A stretch of DNA of 64,000 nt from Cryptomeria japonica (GCF_030272615.1 NC_081414.1:1007001-1071000); one strand, 5' to 3'; shown: positions 1 to 11,359, numbered from the stretch's first letter. Program-made: numbers and translations. Notes: generated by a model from the sequence alone, not told the origin.

Positions 1-2030
1 CGTTAGGGGTCATATATTGTCCTAAGGAGTCATATGGTGCTCTATGACCCCTTAGGACACCATATGACCCCTTACAATACCATATAACCCCTCACGACAC
101 CATATGGTGTCCTAAGGGGTCATAGAACACCATATGACTCCTTAGGAGACCATATTACCCCTAATGACATCACATGACCCCTTAGAACACCATATGGTGT
201 CCTAATGGGTCATAGAATATCATATGACCCCTTAAGACACTATATGATCCCTAACGACACCATATGACCCTTTAGGACACCATATGACCCCTAATGACAC
301 CATATTGTGCCTTGAGGGGTCATATGGTGTCACAAGTGGTCATGTCATGTACTAGGATGTTAAAAGGGGTCACATGGTTTCCTAGGGGGTCATAGAACAC
401 CATATGACCCCTTAGGACACCATATAATGTTGTAAGGGGTCATATGGTGTCCTAAGAGGTCATATGGTGTCATTAGGGGTCATATGGTGTCCTAAGCAGT
501 AATATGGTATTTTATAACCCACTAGGATGCCATATAAGCCCTTAGGATACCATATGGCCCCTAACGACACCATATGGTGTCATAAGGGGTCATATGGTGT
601 TCTATGACCCCTTAGGACACCATATGACCCCTAAGACCACCATATAGTGTCCTAAGGGGTCATAAGGTATTTTTAGGGGTCATATGGTGTCATTAGGGGT
701 CATATTGTGTCCTAAGGGGTCATATGGTGTTCTATGACCCCTTAGGACACCATATGACCCCTAACGACACAATATGGTGTCCTAAGGGGTCATATGGTGT
801 CCTTAAGGGTCATATGGTGTTCTATGACCCCTTAAGACACCATATGACCCATTAGAACATGTCATATGGTGTCGTTAGGGGTCATAGGGTGTCGTAAGGG
901 GTCATATGGTATTCTATGACCCATTAGGACACCATATGACCCCTAACGACACCATATGGTGTTGTTAAGGGTCATATGGTGTCCTAAAGGATCATACGGT
1001 GTCCTAAGGGGTTATATGATGTTCTATGACCCCTTAGGACACCATATGACCCCTTAGGACACCATCTGATCCCTTAGGGCACCATCTGACCCCTTAGGGC
1101 ACCATCTGACCCCTTAGGACACCATACGACCCCTAAGGACACTATATGGTGTCCTAAGGGGTCATATGGTGTTGTTAGGGGTAATATGGTGTCCTAAGGG
1201 GTCATATGGTGTTCTATGACCCCTTAGGACACCATATGACCCCTAAAGACACCATATGGTGTCTTAAGGGGTCATATGATGTTGTTAGGGGTCATATGGT
1301 GTCCTAAGGAGTCACCATATGGTGTCGTGAGGGTTCATATGGTGTCGTATGGGGTCATATGGTGTCCTAAGGGGACATAGAACACCATATGGTGTTTTTA
1401 GGGGTCATATGGTATTTTGAGGGCTCATATGGAATCCCAAGGGGTCATAGAATACCATATGACCACTTAGGACACCATATGTTGTCATTAGGGGTCATAT
1501 GGTATCCCAAGGGTCATAGAACACCATATGACCCCTTAAGACACCATATGGTGTTGTTAGGGATTATATGGTGTTGTATGGGGTCATATGGTGTCCTAAG
1601 GGGTCATAGAGTACCATATAACCCCTTAGGACACCACATGGTGATGTTAGGGGTCATATGGTGTTCTAAGGGGTCATGAATGTCATATGACCCCTTAGGA
1701 CACTATATGACCCCTTATGAAACCATATGACATGTCCTAAGGGGTCATAAAACACCATATAACCCCTAAGGACACCATATGACCCCTTAGGACACCATAT
1801 GGTGTTGTTAGGGGTCATATGGTGTCCTATGGGGTCATAGAACACCATATGACCCCTTACGACACAATATGACCCCTAACGACACCATATGACCCCTCAA
1901 GACACCATATGGTGGTCTTAGAGGTCATATGGTGTCCTAAGGGGTCATATGGTGTTGTTAGGGATCATTTGGGGTCCTAAAGGGCCACACATGTGTTAGA
2001 ACACCATATGACCCCTTAGGACCCCATATG
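1..2030. repeat. Strand-switching 20-bp satellite array
   Basis: The whole stretch is built from a roughly 20-bp unit, GGGGTCATATGGTGTCCTAA, and its reverse complement TTAGGACACCATATGACCCC, with point changes and small indels. Orientation flips many times. One flip point is the palindrome CATATG inside the unit. The other is a recurrent junction seen as GGGGTCATAGAACACCATAT or its complement. Apparent open frames here are by-products of the 20-bp period (60 bp = 20 codons) and are not genes. The array starts at or before the window edge, so its full length is unknown. Confidence 0.95.
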
Positions 2031-2380
2031 ACTCCCTCTCTTCTCTCTCTTTCTCCTCTCTCTCCCTTGTCCAGGTCTCTCCTATGTAATCTCTCTTTCT
2101 CTCTCTCACCTTCCCTCCTTATCACCATATCTATCCTTACCTCCCTCCATCTCTATTTGTTCTCTTTACCACTACCTCTCCCTCCCAACTTCTCTCTCCA
2201 TCCTTATGTTTCTCCTTCCCTCCATCTCTACCTCTCTACCACTCTTTCTTTGTATCATTACCCACCTCTCTCTCCCCCTCTATCTCCCTCACCTCTATCT
2301 TTCCACCCTTTTTCTCTCACCTCTCTCTTCCTAAGCTCTAGATCTCTCTCCTCTTTGTATCATTACCCACCATACATGTG
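2031..2380. repeat. CT-rich low-complexity block
   Basis: This is almost pure C/T on the plus strand, with runs of CTCT and TCCC. It sits abruptly between two stretches of the 20-bp satellite. Positions 2165-2350 match the reverse complement of 2820-3003 closely, so this is a rearranged copy of the GA block further right rather than independent simple sequence. The Ser/Leu/Pro-rich open frame through it is a composition artefact. Confidence 0.9.
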
Positions 2381-3003
2381 TTAGAACACCATATGACCCC
2401 TCAGGACACCATATGACCCCTTAAGACATCACATTGTCCTAAGGGGTCATATGGTGTCTTAAGTGGTCATGTCATGTACTAGGAGGTTAAAAGGGGTCAT
2501 ATGGTATCTTGAAGGGTTATATCATGTCCTAAGGGGTCATATGGTGTCATTAGGGGTCATATGGGATCCTAAGGGGAGGGAGATGTGATGACCTAGAGAG
2601 GGGAGGGAGAGGGAAGAGGAGAGAGGGAAGAATAAAGAGAAAGAGAGAGATAAGAATAGAGGGAGAGATGGGTAGGGAGTGATTGAGAAAGAGAGAGGGA
2701 AGAGGTAGATAGGTAAGGGAGAGAGAGAGAGAGAATAAAATAAGATATATAAGTTTACAAAGAGAGAAAGAGGGGTAAGCAGGTGGAGAGGAAAGAATTA
2801 GAGACGAGAGAGATATAGAGGTGAGAGATCTAGAGGCTAGGAAGAGAGAGGTGAGAGACCAAGGGTGGAAAGATAGAGGTGAGGGAGATAGAGGGAGAGA
2901 GAGAGGTGGGTAATGATACAAAGAAGGAGTGGTAGAGAGGTAAAGATGGAGGGAAGGAGAAAAATATGTATGGAGAGAGAGGTTGGGAGGGGTAGGTAGT
3001 GAT
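2165..3003. repeat. Inverted repeat, ~185-bp arms
   Basis: The left arm (2165-2350, CT-rich) is the approximate reverse complement of the right arm (2820-3003, GA-rich). The match includes non-simple landmarks such as tttgtatcattacccacc on the left and ggtgggtaatgatacaaa on the right. The ~470-bp spacer holds satellite units and GA-rich DNA. Confidence 0.85.
2381..2578. repeat. Satellite array, second segment
   Basis: The 20-bp GGGGTCATATGGTGTCCTAA unit resumes here for about ten degenerate copies in both orientations, then stops at the GA-rich block. The line around 2460-2480 (gtcatgtcatgtactagga) repeats a variant also seen near 340-355 in the first array, so the two arrays share higher-order variants. 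Confidence 0.9.
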
Positions 3004-3628
3004 GAAGAGAACAAAGAGAGAGTGGAGAGAAGAAATAGGAGGAGAAGAGAGATGGAAGGAGGGAAGGATAGATATGGAGATAAGGAGGGAAGGTGAGAGA
3101 GAGGGAGAGAGTATAGGAGAGGCCTAGAGAGGGGAGGGAGAGAGAGAGAACAAATAAAGAGAAGAGAGGGAGAGTAATAGGTATAGAGTTTATGGGAGAT
3201 AAAGAGGTGATGAGAGAGATAAGCGAAGGAGAGAGTTCATAAAGGGAGATGGGTGAGATGCGATGGAGAGAGAGAGGTGGAGAGGAAGGGAGAGAACTAG
3301 AGAGGGGATAGACAAAGAGATGAGATATGTAGAGGGTGAGAGAGGTTAAATACCTAGATGGGAGAGAGAGGGGAGAGATAGATGGAGGGGCATAGAGATA
3401 GGTGCCTAATGAGACATAGATGTAGAGATATAGAGGTGGAGAGGTGGAGAGAGAATGAGGGAGAAACCTAGAAATTTTTGAGAGGGAGGGAGTGAAAGTA
3501 GGAGGGAGAGATGATGACCTAGACAATGGAGAGAGGGAATAGATAAAAGAGCAAAGAGATGAGTAAGAGGGAAAAGATGGAGAGGTAGACATGGAGGGAG
3601 TCAAAGACATAGGGAACAAGGAGATAGA

Positions 3629-3725
<97 letters not shown>

Positions 3726-4090
3726 ATAAATTGATAGGGGTAAGGGGGAGGGAGAGAAAGGTGGAGATAGAAGGAGAGAACTAGAGGGTGGACAATTAGA
3801 TAGGTGAGAAACCTAAAGGAGGAGAGAGAGGTGGGTAATAATATAAGGAGGGAGGGAGGGTGAGACCTAGATATGGGGAGAGAGAGGATAGAAGGGATAG
3901 GCATTAACCAAGAGAATGGACAAGGAGGGGAAAATAATATTAAGAGAATGACAGAGAAGAAGAGAAAGGGAAGGAGTCAAGGATAGAAATGTGATTAAGG
4001 AAGAAAGGTAGAGAGGGTGGGATATACCTAGAGAGTAGAGAGAAAAGTGAGAGAGATAAGAGCGGGAGAGAGATATAGAGATAAAAAATG
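2579..4090. repeat. GA-rich low-complexity tract
   Basis: About 1.5 kb of almost pure purine on the plus strand (GAGAGA, GGAGGGAGA and relatives). Some 15-40-bp phrases recur, for example gtgggtaatgatacaaag and gacctagagaggggaggga. The recurrence implies a degenerate tandem repeat rather than random polypurine. Long minus-strand Ser/Leu/Pro frames come from the CT composition and are rejected as genes. Confidence 0.9.
3632..3722. repeat. Compound (GT)n(GA)n microsatellite
   Basis: About 15 GT units are followed directly by about 30 GA units, uninterrupted. The perfect runs stand out from the degenerate GA tract around them. Confidence 0.97.
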
Positions 4091-4599
4091 CTAATAGGAG
4101 CATGTTGATTATTGAAATTTGAATAAGTCTGAAATTTTATATGATCCTCTAAAAACTAGAATCTACATTATAACTCCTATAGAGCTGAAACCACTCTCAA
4201 ACATCCTGCCAATATATACATGACTTATACTTAAATGTTATATTTCATGTATATATTCTCATGCCGAGTGGGTATAACTTGTGCCCAAGATGAATTCCCA
4301 AAATGAAAAATTGGATAATGCAGAGCATTTGGCGTGCACCAAATTTGGCACTTGCCAAATGCAAAAAATTGACTTTTCACATTTGGCGAGCGCCAAATGT
4401 GGCGCACGCCAAACGTGAAAATTCAAAATTTTGAATTTGGCAAGCGCCATATTTGGCGCTCGCCAAATAGTTTGCATTGGAAAATACCAACCCTTTGGGT
4501 TGGATTTTCCTTGGGCATCCAACCCAAAGGTTTGGACGACCTTTTCACGTCAATGACGCGTTTTTATGAAAAGATAAAAAGTGGCACCTTTTTGGTACC
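4091..4599. other. Noncoding spacer with clustered palindromes
   Basis: No gene is visible. At 4326-4470 at least four imperfect palindromes of the type TTTGGCGNNCGCCAAA lie close together, and at 4488-4533 a further inverted pair is built on ccaaccctttgggttgg and ccaacccaaagg. It lies between the GA tract and the truncated edge of element H. Confidence 0.6.
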
Positions 4600-5572
4600 A
4601 CAACTTGGTGCACATACCCTCCAAGTGTTTAGGTCTTCTGCATGGGCCCACATTCCAGTAGAGAAACACAAGGCTATGGATCTGCATAGAAATCCTTGCA
4701 TATTTGTTGAGTATCCAGATGGTGTTAAAGGCTACAAGCTTCTCCATTCTACCACACATGAGATTTTCATTGAGAGGAGTGTTCATTTTGAGGAGGATAC
4801 TTCCAGTTATTCTTCTACCACTTCTCCATCTTTCATTCCTATGGAGACATTGCAACTTCATGATGAAAGTTCTTCTGAGGATTTTAATCCTCCTGATCCT
4901 TCTGAGGATTCTTCTTCCTCCACTTCAGATGATGATGGCGAGAATTCATCTTCCTCTTCTCTTAGTCATCCTTCAGAGGGTGATGATTCTCCTCTAGATT
5001 CTCCTCATTCTCTAGCTACTGGGCCTCTTTGGTCTTGTCATACATTGGAGTCAGCAGGTGATTGGGCTGGTGATCCTTCAGATGAGAGAAGAACAAGGTC
5101 ACAATTTGAGCATGCTCCACATCTCTTCTTTGCTACAGCTTCTGATCCACAGACCTTTCGGGAAGCTTCAGGTGTCCCCGAGTGGGATGTAGCTATGCAG
5201 GAGGAGTTCAATTCCTTGGAGAGGAACCATACTTGGGATTTAGACCCTCTTCTTAAGGGAAGGAAACATTTTCGGTGCAAATGGATCTACCGAACAAAAT
5301 TTGCTACATATGGGTTAGTTGATAAGTATAAGGCTCACCTGGTTGCCAAAGGATTCTCCCAAGTTGTTGGGATTGACTACTCTAAGACTTTTGCACCAGT
5401 TGCTAAGATGAATTCCATCCGACTTGTCCTTGGTATTGTTGCAGCCCATCGTTGGGAAGTTCATCACATGGATGTGAAGAGTTCTCTTCTTCATGGTGAC
5501 CTTCAAGGGGAGATATATATGGAGCAACCACATGGGTTCATCCAGGATCCTTCACTTGTTTGTCGCCTTTAG
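4600..5572 (+). pseudogene. H pol fragment: integrase C-terminus and start of reverse transcriptase
   Basis: Degraded copia pol. The integrase C-terminal part is recognisable from AWAHIP, then CIFVEYPDGVKGYKL and a run of Ser/Asp-rich linker. The RT N-terminal part carries KWIYRTKFA, HLVAKGFSQ, GIDYSKTFAPVAK and HHMDVKSSLLHGDLQGEIY, all classic copia RT motifs. The frame ends at a TAG at 5570-5572, just before the position where copia RT has the SLYGLKQ motif, which continues in the next frame, so a frameshift lies here. In its active relatives the protein would copy and integrate the element in cytoplasmic particles and the nucleus. Confidence 0.9.
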
Positions 5573-6695
5573 AAGTCTCTATGGCCTTAAACAGGCCCCT
5601 CGTTCCTCGTATGCCAAGATGGACTCCTTCCTTCTGTCAGTTGGGTTCACTCGGTACCATTTTGATCCAAATGTCTATATTTTGCAGCAGGATGATACTC
5701 TCACCTTCCTTGTTCTCTATGTTGATGACTTGTTGATCATTGGGAGTCACTCATCCCGTATCAAGGCAGTCAAAACTGCCCTTCATGATTGCTTCTTGAT
5801 GTCTGACTTAGGCCTACTCCACTACTTCTTAGGGATTAAGATCACTCAATCACCTTCTAGTATCTTCATTGGACAACCTAAGTATGCTCTTGATATGCTC
5901 TCGATATTTTGCATGGCTGATTGTAAGCCCACATCGACTCCATTTCTGTTAGGAGTCAAACTTGAGGCTTCTTGTTCTTCACCCTTGGCGGATGCTACCT
6001 TGTATCATCAATTAGTTGGAAGCCTCATATATTTTACTCACACGAGGCCTGATATTTCATATGCAGTGGGCATGGTCTCCAGGTTCCTGCAGGAGCCACA
6101 TGAGCTGCATTGGAAAGCAGCGAAGTGGATTCTTCACTATGTATAGGGTACTCATAGTTATGGGATTTATTATACAGTGGGCGTAGATATTGACTTGGTG
6201 AGATATAAAAATTTAGATTGGGTAGGTGATTCTCAGGATCACAAGTCCACTTCAGGGTATTGCTTCTCTCTTGGTTCTAGTCCAGTTTCTTTGTCGAGCA
6301 AGAAACAATCTGCTATTGCTCTTTCATCTACTGAGGCTGAGTATCGAGGAACAGTTAATGCTACTACTGAGGCCATTTGGCTTCAGAACATTCTCACTGA
6401 GTTTGGCATTTCCTTTTGAAATCCTACAGTCATATTTTGTGACAACCAGAGTGCTATTCAAATTTCTCGCAATCCAGTCCATCATCAACGGACCAAGCAC
6501 ATTGAGATTCACATGCACTATATTCGAGAGCTGATTCATGAGCAGGTTCTTGATCTTCAGTACTGTCTGACATCATATCAAACTGCAGACATCTTCACCA
6601 AATACTTCACTGAAAGCAAGTTCATTCATTTGAGATCTTTTCTTAGGGTGCGACAGGTGTTCTCTTTTGTTGGGGGGGGGGGGGGTGCTTCTTAG
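5573..6695 (+). pseudogene. H pol fragment: reverse transcriptase C-half and RNase H
   Basis: It continues RT in a different frame with SLYGLKQAPR, the catalytic YVDD box at 5718-5729, LHYFLGIKI and LIYFTHTRPDISYA. RNase H follows with DWVGD, STSGYCFSLG and the ALSSTEAEY motif, then FCDNQSA and ADIFTK. In-frame stops lie at 6144-6146 and 6417-6419, and the last frame ends at 6695. Domain order and motifs fit Ty1/copia well. The stops and the upstream frameshift mean it cannot make an active enzyme. Confidence 0.9.
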
Positions 6696-6772
6696 TTCCT
6701 TTTTTGTCTCTCTCTATTCTAGGGGGGGTGTACTCTCCTTTGTTGGGGGGAGCTTCTTCTTTGTTGGGGGGG
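6672..6772 (+). other. Cluster of four G-runs before the H polypurine tract
   Basis: Runs of 14, 7, 6 and 7 G lie at 6672-6685, 6722-6728, 6745-6750 and 6766-6772, separated by C/T-rich spacers with a repeated TTGTTGGGGGG phrase. The strand could form a G-quadruplex, or the runs could act as extra plus-strand priming tracts. Neither role is shown by sequence alone. Confidence 0.6.
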
Positions 6773-6842
6773 AGGTCTATGTACATGGGTACCTCATCAG
6801 GATTCATTTGTCGAGACCCATATTTTCACCCACCTAAGCTAT

Positions 6843-6854
6843 GCTTAAGGGGGG
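6843..6854 (+). other. H polypurine tract
   Basis: GCTTAAGGGGGG lies directly against the TGTTAG start of the 3' LTR, as expected for the plus-strand primer of an LTR element. Confidence 0.85.
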
Positions 6855-7276
6855 TGTTAGTGTAGGTTTTTATTTTCCTAGTTGGGTTTATTATTTTCCC
6901 TTTTCCTAGGTTTTTCCTATACCTTAATTAAGCTTTCTTAGGTTAATAAATCATGTTTACTTAAGACAAGTGGGTATTGAGGTGTCTACATGCTATGAGG
7001 AGGTGCATTTACTATGTTTAGACCATCATGGTGGTCTCTCCTCATTGGTCAGTATTTCCAGCTCCACCCCTCTCTTGAGTCTATATAAACATGCTACCTT
7101 GCTTGTATTTTCATATAATTGGAGATAGTAATCTGATGCTATTTTACCTTGGAGCACTTCACATCAGTTTTCTCTTGGTATCACTACTATGTTGTTTATT
7201 TCATTTGCATTTATAGCTCTTTTGATCTCTCTTTCAATTCAATTATGGGTTGTAATCTGTTTCTCAGATTTTAACA
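6855..7276 (+). repeat. H 3' LTR (422 bp)
   Basis: It starts TGTTAGTG after the polypurine tract and ends TTTTAACA, giving the 5-bp inverted ends TGTTA/TAACA. It holds a TATATAA box at 7082-7088 and, close to the end, a short stem AATCTG/CAGATT (7254-7270). No second copy is in the window, so the exact 3' edge rests on the inverted ends alone. Confidence 0.8.
7082..7088 (+). promoter_or_regulatory. Candidate TATA box in the H LTR
   Basis: TATATAA sits mid-LTR, about 228 bp from the LTR start, in the context GAGTCTATATAAACATG. This is a usual place for the U3 promoter of a plant copia LTR. Confidence 0.5.
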
Positions 7277-10200
7277 ATTGGATGCGCTAGAATGGGCACA
7301 CTGATTATTGAAGGATATTAAGAGAATCGATTAAGTCATTGATTCTTACATAGACAATAAGATAAGGATAATGGATTGTTGGTTATATTTGGTTCGCTAG
7401 AAGAACCATGCAACTAATGATGTTTCTTGGGCCAGTGCTTCAAATTTGGCAAAGTTTGGGATCTCACCTCCTACCTTTCCAAAATATTTATGAGTTGCAT
7501 GCTCATGGAATATTTTTGCACATGTGGTGTTTGATGCTAGAACATCCAAGTAAACTCACAATCCACATCAACAAGAAAAAACATTTTTTGGTTTTCTAGT
7601 CATTCATGTCGAAGTTTTGGTTTGATTTTATTATCTAATTTTATTTAGTTTTAAGTGAACCTTTGTCAAATTATTTTTTCAATTTGATTTTAAACCAGGC
7701 CTATGTAATATTGAGGCACATTCACACATATGTATTTTACCAAGCTCATGTTCCCAATCTTAATGTTTCTAGATTAACTATCAAAAGATAATAAAATTAT
7801 TTGTATATAAAAGAACAATTGTGTAGACATTTTGAAAATAGAATGGGAATGATTGCTATGTAATGTAAGAAAGGAGGTAGAAAAAGTAAGATAGCAAGAA
7901 GGTAAGGAGGCGAGAGAAAACCAACAACTACATGAAAAATAAGAGAGAGTTTATAGTTTCTTAAGGAAAAGAGGAGAATAGAAGGTGTGACAAGTTGGGA
8001 ACAAACAATTGCATGAGTAACAAGAATCAATGTGAGAGGGTTGCACAATAAAATATAGAGGTGATTTTATGTACATTGAAGAAATGAGGGAGAAATACTA
8101 GGGAGATGAAAAATTGAAATAAAATTTTACAAGAAGGAAAAGTTGTGTTAAAACAGATCCTTGAGAAAGGTGAAGAAACTGCCACACAAAGGGTCTAAGG
8201 GAAATAAATTATCAAAGAATTACTAGGAAAGATTAAAACCAAACTATAGAGGTGCTAAAATGATAGGACAAAGTGTGAAAAATAAAAGAAGAAGATGAAG
8301 ACAAACTGCAGATAGTGAATTGAATTTTCATTGAATTGTAAATAGTCCCTGGCAAATTCATTTGAAGATTTCCTCTTTAATCAATTCTATTTATTATAAA
8401 GTGTTCGTGTTGAAATTTTAGTTTTGAATTGCTGCAACTTTCCTTAGTTTGAGTAAAACTCAGTGAGTTGTTCTACTTCATCAAGTCTTGTTGGGTGCAA
8501 GACTTTGATACCATAATGGATGAGGTTAAGATCACGTCTTCAGTGACTTTAGTGGAATGGGTAGCCCTAAATCATTTTCTCTTAGATAAAAATATTTTAA
8601 CCTAGGACCACACTTTTATATCAACTAGCTAAATGATTATGTGGGTTTGATATAAAAACCATCCAACAAAAAAACCCCTAAGATTAAAATTCCAAAAACT
8701 TCTATTTATGTATTAGATCAACAAAAAATTGAAGTAATGCTAATAAAAGAGTAAATAAGTCATCTTTTGGTGGAAAAAGGCACTTGATCCAAACTTTTCT
8801 ACAAAAAATACAAAAGGCTAGTGGGATGAACAAAAACTTAAAATAAAAAAGGAAAAAAGAAAAGAAAAGGGTGCTTATGGTACTTGACGCAAACCAAATG
8901 ACATTTTAGAAAAAATGTAGGAATGTACCGAAAGGTTCACCACATACACTTCATAACCATTTGGTTGTTAAAACTAGAAACAAACACTTTCACTCACTCC
9001 ACACCAAGGGAGGGATAAGGCTTTTCTATGCATCATTTTTTGGTAGTTATTTAGAGCTTGAAATCTAACTAATGTTTATCATAAATTCATTTACCATCGA
9101 CCAACAAACAAAAAACTCGATTGAAAGATGATTAGAGAATCTATTTTGTAGTGATTTTTGAAGATCTTATATGAGAAATAAATGTGCTTTCATATTATTG
9201 TATATGAAAATATTAAACAAAATATTTACACTTAAAGCATTTGTTATTAGATTTCATGATGTTACTACCCCTTCATAATATTTAAAAAATATTTATTTAA
9301 ATTTATTTTTATTTTTGAATTTCTAAATCATAAATCTACTTGTTAATACAATTATTAGACATAATCAGTTCACTTATTATACCTTAAGTTCAATTTTGGA
9401 GAAGTAATTTGTACTTGTGTTATGTTGTACCCTAATGAAATAAGCATATTAACCCTCATCACTTGTGCCAAATGTTATACGTTGTTTAGGATGTTGTTGG
9501 TGTCATTTTTGCAATTTGAATGTATTTAAAGCTAATTGAATGTTCGAAAATCATTACCATTAGATTGTAATTATTGAATAAAAATGAAAGAGAATGGAGA
9601 ATACATGATATTAAAAAGGAATTATGTATGAAAGTCCCGATAAAATAGAAATTAATTTTATTTGGTTTTGATAAAACTTTGTAGGAGGAATATATATTTT
9701 TAATTTAAACATGCTAGTGTGATCAGATTTTCAAAAAAATCACCTAATTAGTAGACTCTTGGTCTATTGGTGAAGTTGAACGGTTTAAAAAATGATCCCA
9801 CCAAGAATCAAGTCTCGTTGAGTGCAAAACCATGTGATAAAGTTAAGATTGTGCCTTTGATGACTTTAATGGAATGAAAACCCCTTAAATCTCATTTTTA
9901 GTTTCGAATTTTTAAATCAGAAAATCTACATGTTTATACAATTACTAGACATAATTAATTCACTTATTACACCTTAAATTCACTTTTGGAGAAGTGAGGT
10001 GTCCACTCGTTGACCCAGTTTTTTGTTAGAGTTTATCTGTGAGTTCATCAGAGCTTGGAAGCTATGGCAGACGTGAAACCCTAGGAATCTGCAGCGAATA
10101 ATAGAGAAGTAAGGTTTACCTTGTAGTCTGAGCACAAAGAGGAATAAAATCATGGTAAGATGCCAAGGAGAATGGGCGAAGGGAAAGAGAAGTGATTGTC

Positions 10201-11359
10201 AGAGGAGGAGCAGAAGAAGTGGGTATGTTCAGAATAAGATGAGATGAGTGAATACCTGAAGCCATGATTGATATTACCCACAGCCAATGAAATGATGTAC
10301 GGGAAGCGTTATTATCCAGTGGCACAAACTCCCATATTTTAGGTTGGCACAAGCTCCACTTCGACTTCTTGGCGACCTGTTTTTTCTTGAAGTTGTTGTG
10401 GCCATGGCAGGAGTACAAAGTTAGAGAGAAATGATGAGATGTGAAACTTTCCTATTCATTCTCCGTTAAATTACGTTAGATATGGGGCACCAATTGGAGG
10501 AGTGGCAGGCATGCCGGGCTAACTACCGACCTCACAACAATGAGTGGGGAAGCAAATAAAAAAATAAGTGGTGAGATAGTGATGGACGAATAGACTCACA
10601 GCTTTAAAGCCCATATTAGCGCCGAGTAACCTTGAAGTTAGTAGTTACCAATCTAGGGAATGAAATTTTAACCTCTGCCGACACTTCAATTAGAACATGT
10701 TTTCAAAGATTATTACTGATCAACCACCAAGCATTCTTTCATATATATTAAAAAAACTAATGGTGGATTTGGAAAGCACATGGTTTTTCATAGACACATA
10801 GGTCATGGCCAACAGAATCCCAACTTGGATCACCATGCAACCATTAGATCATAGAAGGAGATGTGAAGGAGTATGTTGAAAGACAATTGATGTGCTCTCA
10901 AGTGTTGAAAGACAACTGATGTGGATGAAGAGCACAGGTTCAGTTGTCAAATGATGTTTATTTAGTGGTATAATATGGAAGATCTATTTTTGAAAATGTT
11001 ATGACAAATTTTATAACAATTGTAAAGGTTAAAAACAAGGGAGTTTATTTTGGACATGAGAATCATATTGGATGGATTAATTATGATAAAGTGAATGTTG
11101 CATACTATTTCTTGAGGTTCCATGTGTATGAGGGACATGGGATTTTTTCCCTTGACTTTTAGGATCTATTTTTAAATATGTGAGCTAATTTTGGTAAATT
11201 ATATTAGTGCTTGGTTTGTAATACTGTTTTTGGTATTTTGTATTGTATTTTTCTTATATATTGATGTTGTAGAATAGTAGTTTGTACATTGAATTTATAG
11301 ATACACAAATTATATTAAAATGCTACCAAAATTACTCATTGAAGATTGTTAATAATATA
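7277..11359. other. Noncoding AT-rich DNA with dispersed duplications
   Basis: No gene or element domain is recognised in these 4 kb. The stretch at 10100-10440 is less AT-rich and has short open frames on the minus strand, but no motif I can name. Two duplicated blocks between 8480 and 9995 suggest decayed repeat sequence. Confidence 0.5.
8480..9995. repeat. Two duplicated blocks, rearranged
   Basis: Block 1 is at about 8480-8605 and again at 9790-9900 (shared phrases: tcaagtctyg, gagtgcaa, gaygactttaatggaatg). Block 2 is at about 9315-9405 and again at 9905-9995 (shared: acaattaytagacataat, ttcacttattayacctta, ttttggagaagt). In the second copy the blocks abut, while in the first they are about 700 bp apart, so there was an insertion between them or a deletion in the other copy. 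Confidence 0.7.

Larger units (their letters stand above)
4600..7276 (+). mobile_element. Element H: 5'-truncated Ty1/copia retrotransposon
   Basis: From about 4613 the plus strand encodes the integrase C-terminal region, then reverse transcriptase, RNase H, a polypurine tract and a 3' LTR, in the Ty1/copia order. Gag, protease, the integrase core and the 5' LTR are missing, so the element is truncated at about 4600. The LTR has TGTTA...TAACA ends. One frameshift and two in-frame stops make it inactive. With no 5' end, no target-site duplication can be checked. Confidence 0.93.

Noticed and set aside
1389-1848. Open frames of 60-96 codons in the satellite
   Set aside because: They repeat a 20-residue pattern that follows from the 20-bp unit; no start context, no domain.
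1-4090. CRISPR-like array
   Set aside because: The repeats have no unique spacers and occur in both orientations; the window is plant nuclear DNA.
2028-4103. Ser/Leu/Pro-rich frames up to 355 codons on the strand reading CT
   Set aside because: Pure composition effect of CT/GA low-complexity DNA and a microsatellite.
6857-6870. H LTR as a match for the A/B/C/F terminal hairpin class
   Set aside because: H has a 6-bp stem near its LTR end (7254-7270) but without the C-rich loop; a stem that short is expected by chance often enough.
10116-10418. 100-codon minus-strand frame in less AT-rich DNA, with a possible splice donor nearby
   Set aside because: No recognised motif, a competing frame with its own ATG exists over the same bases, and no second exon could be found.
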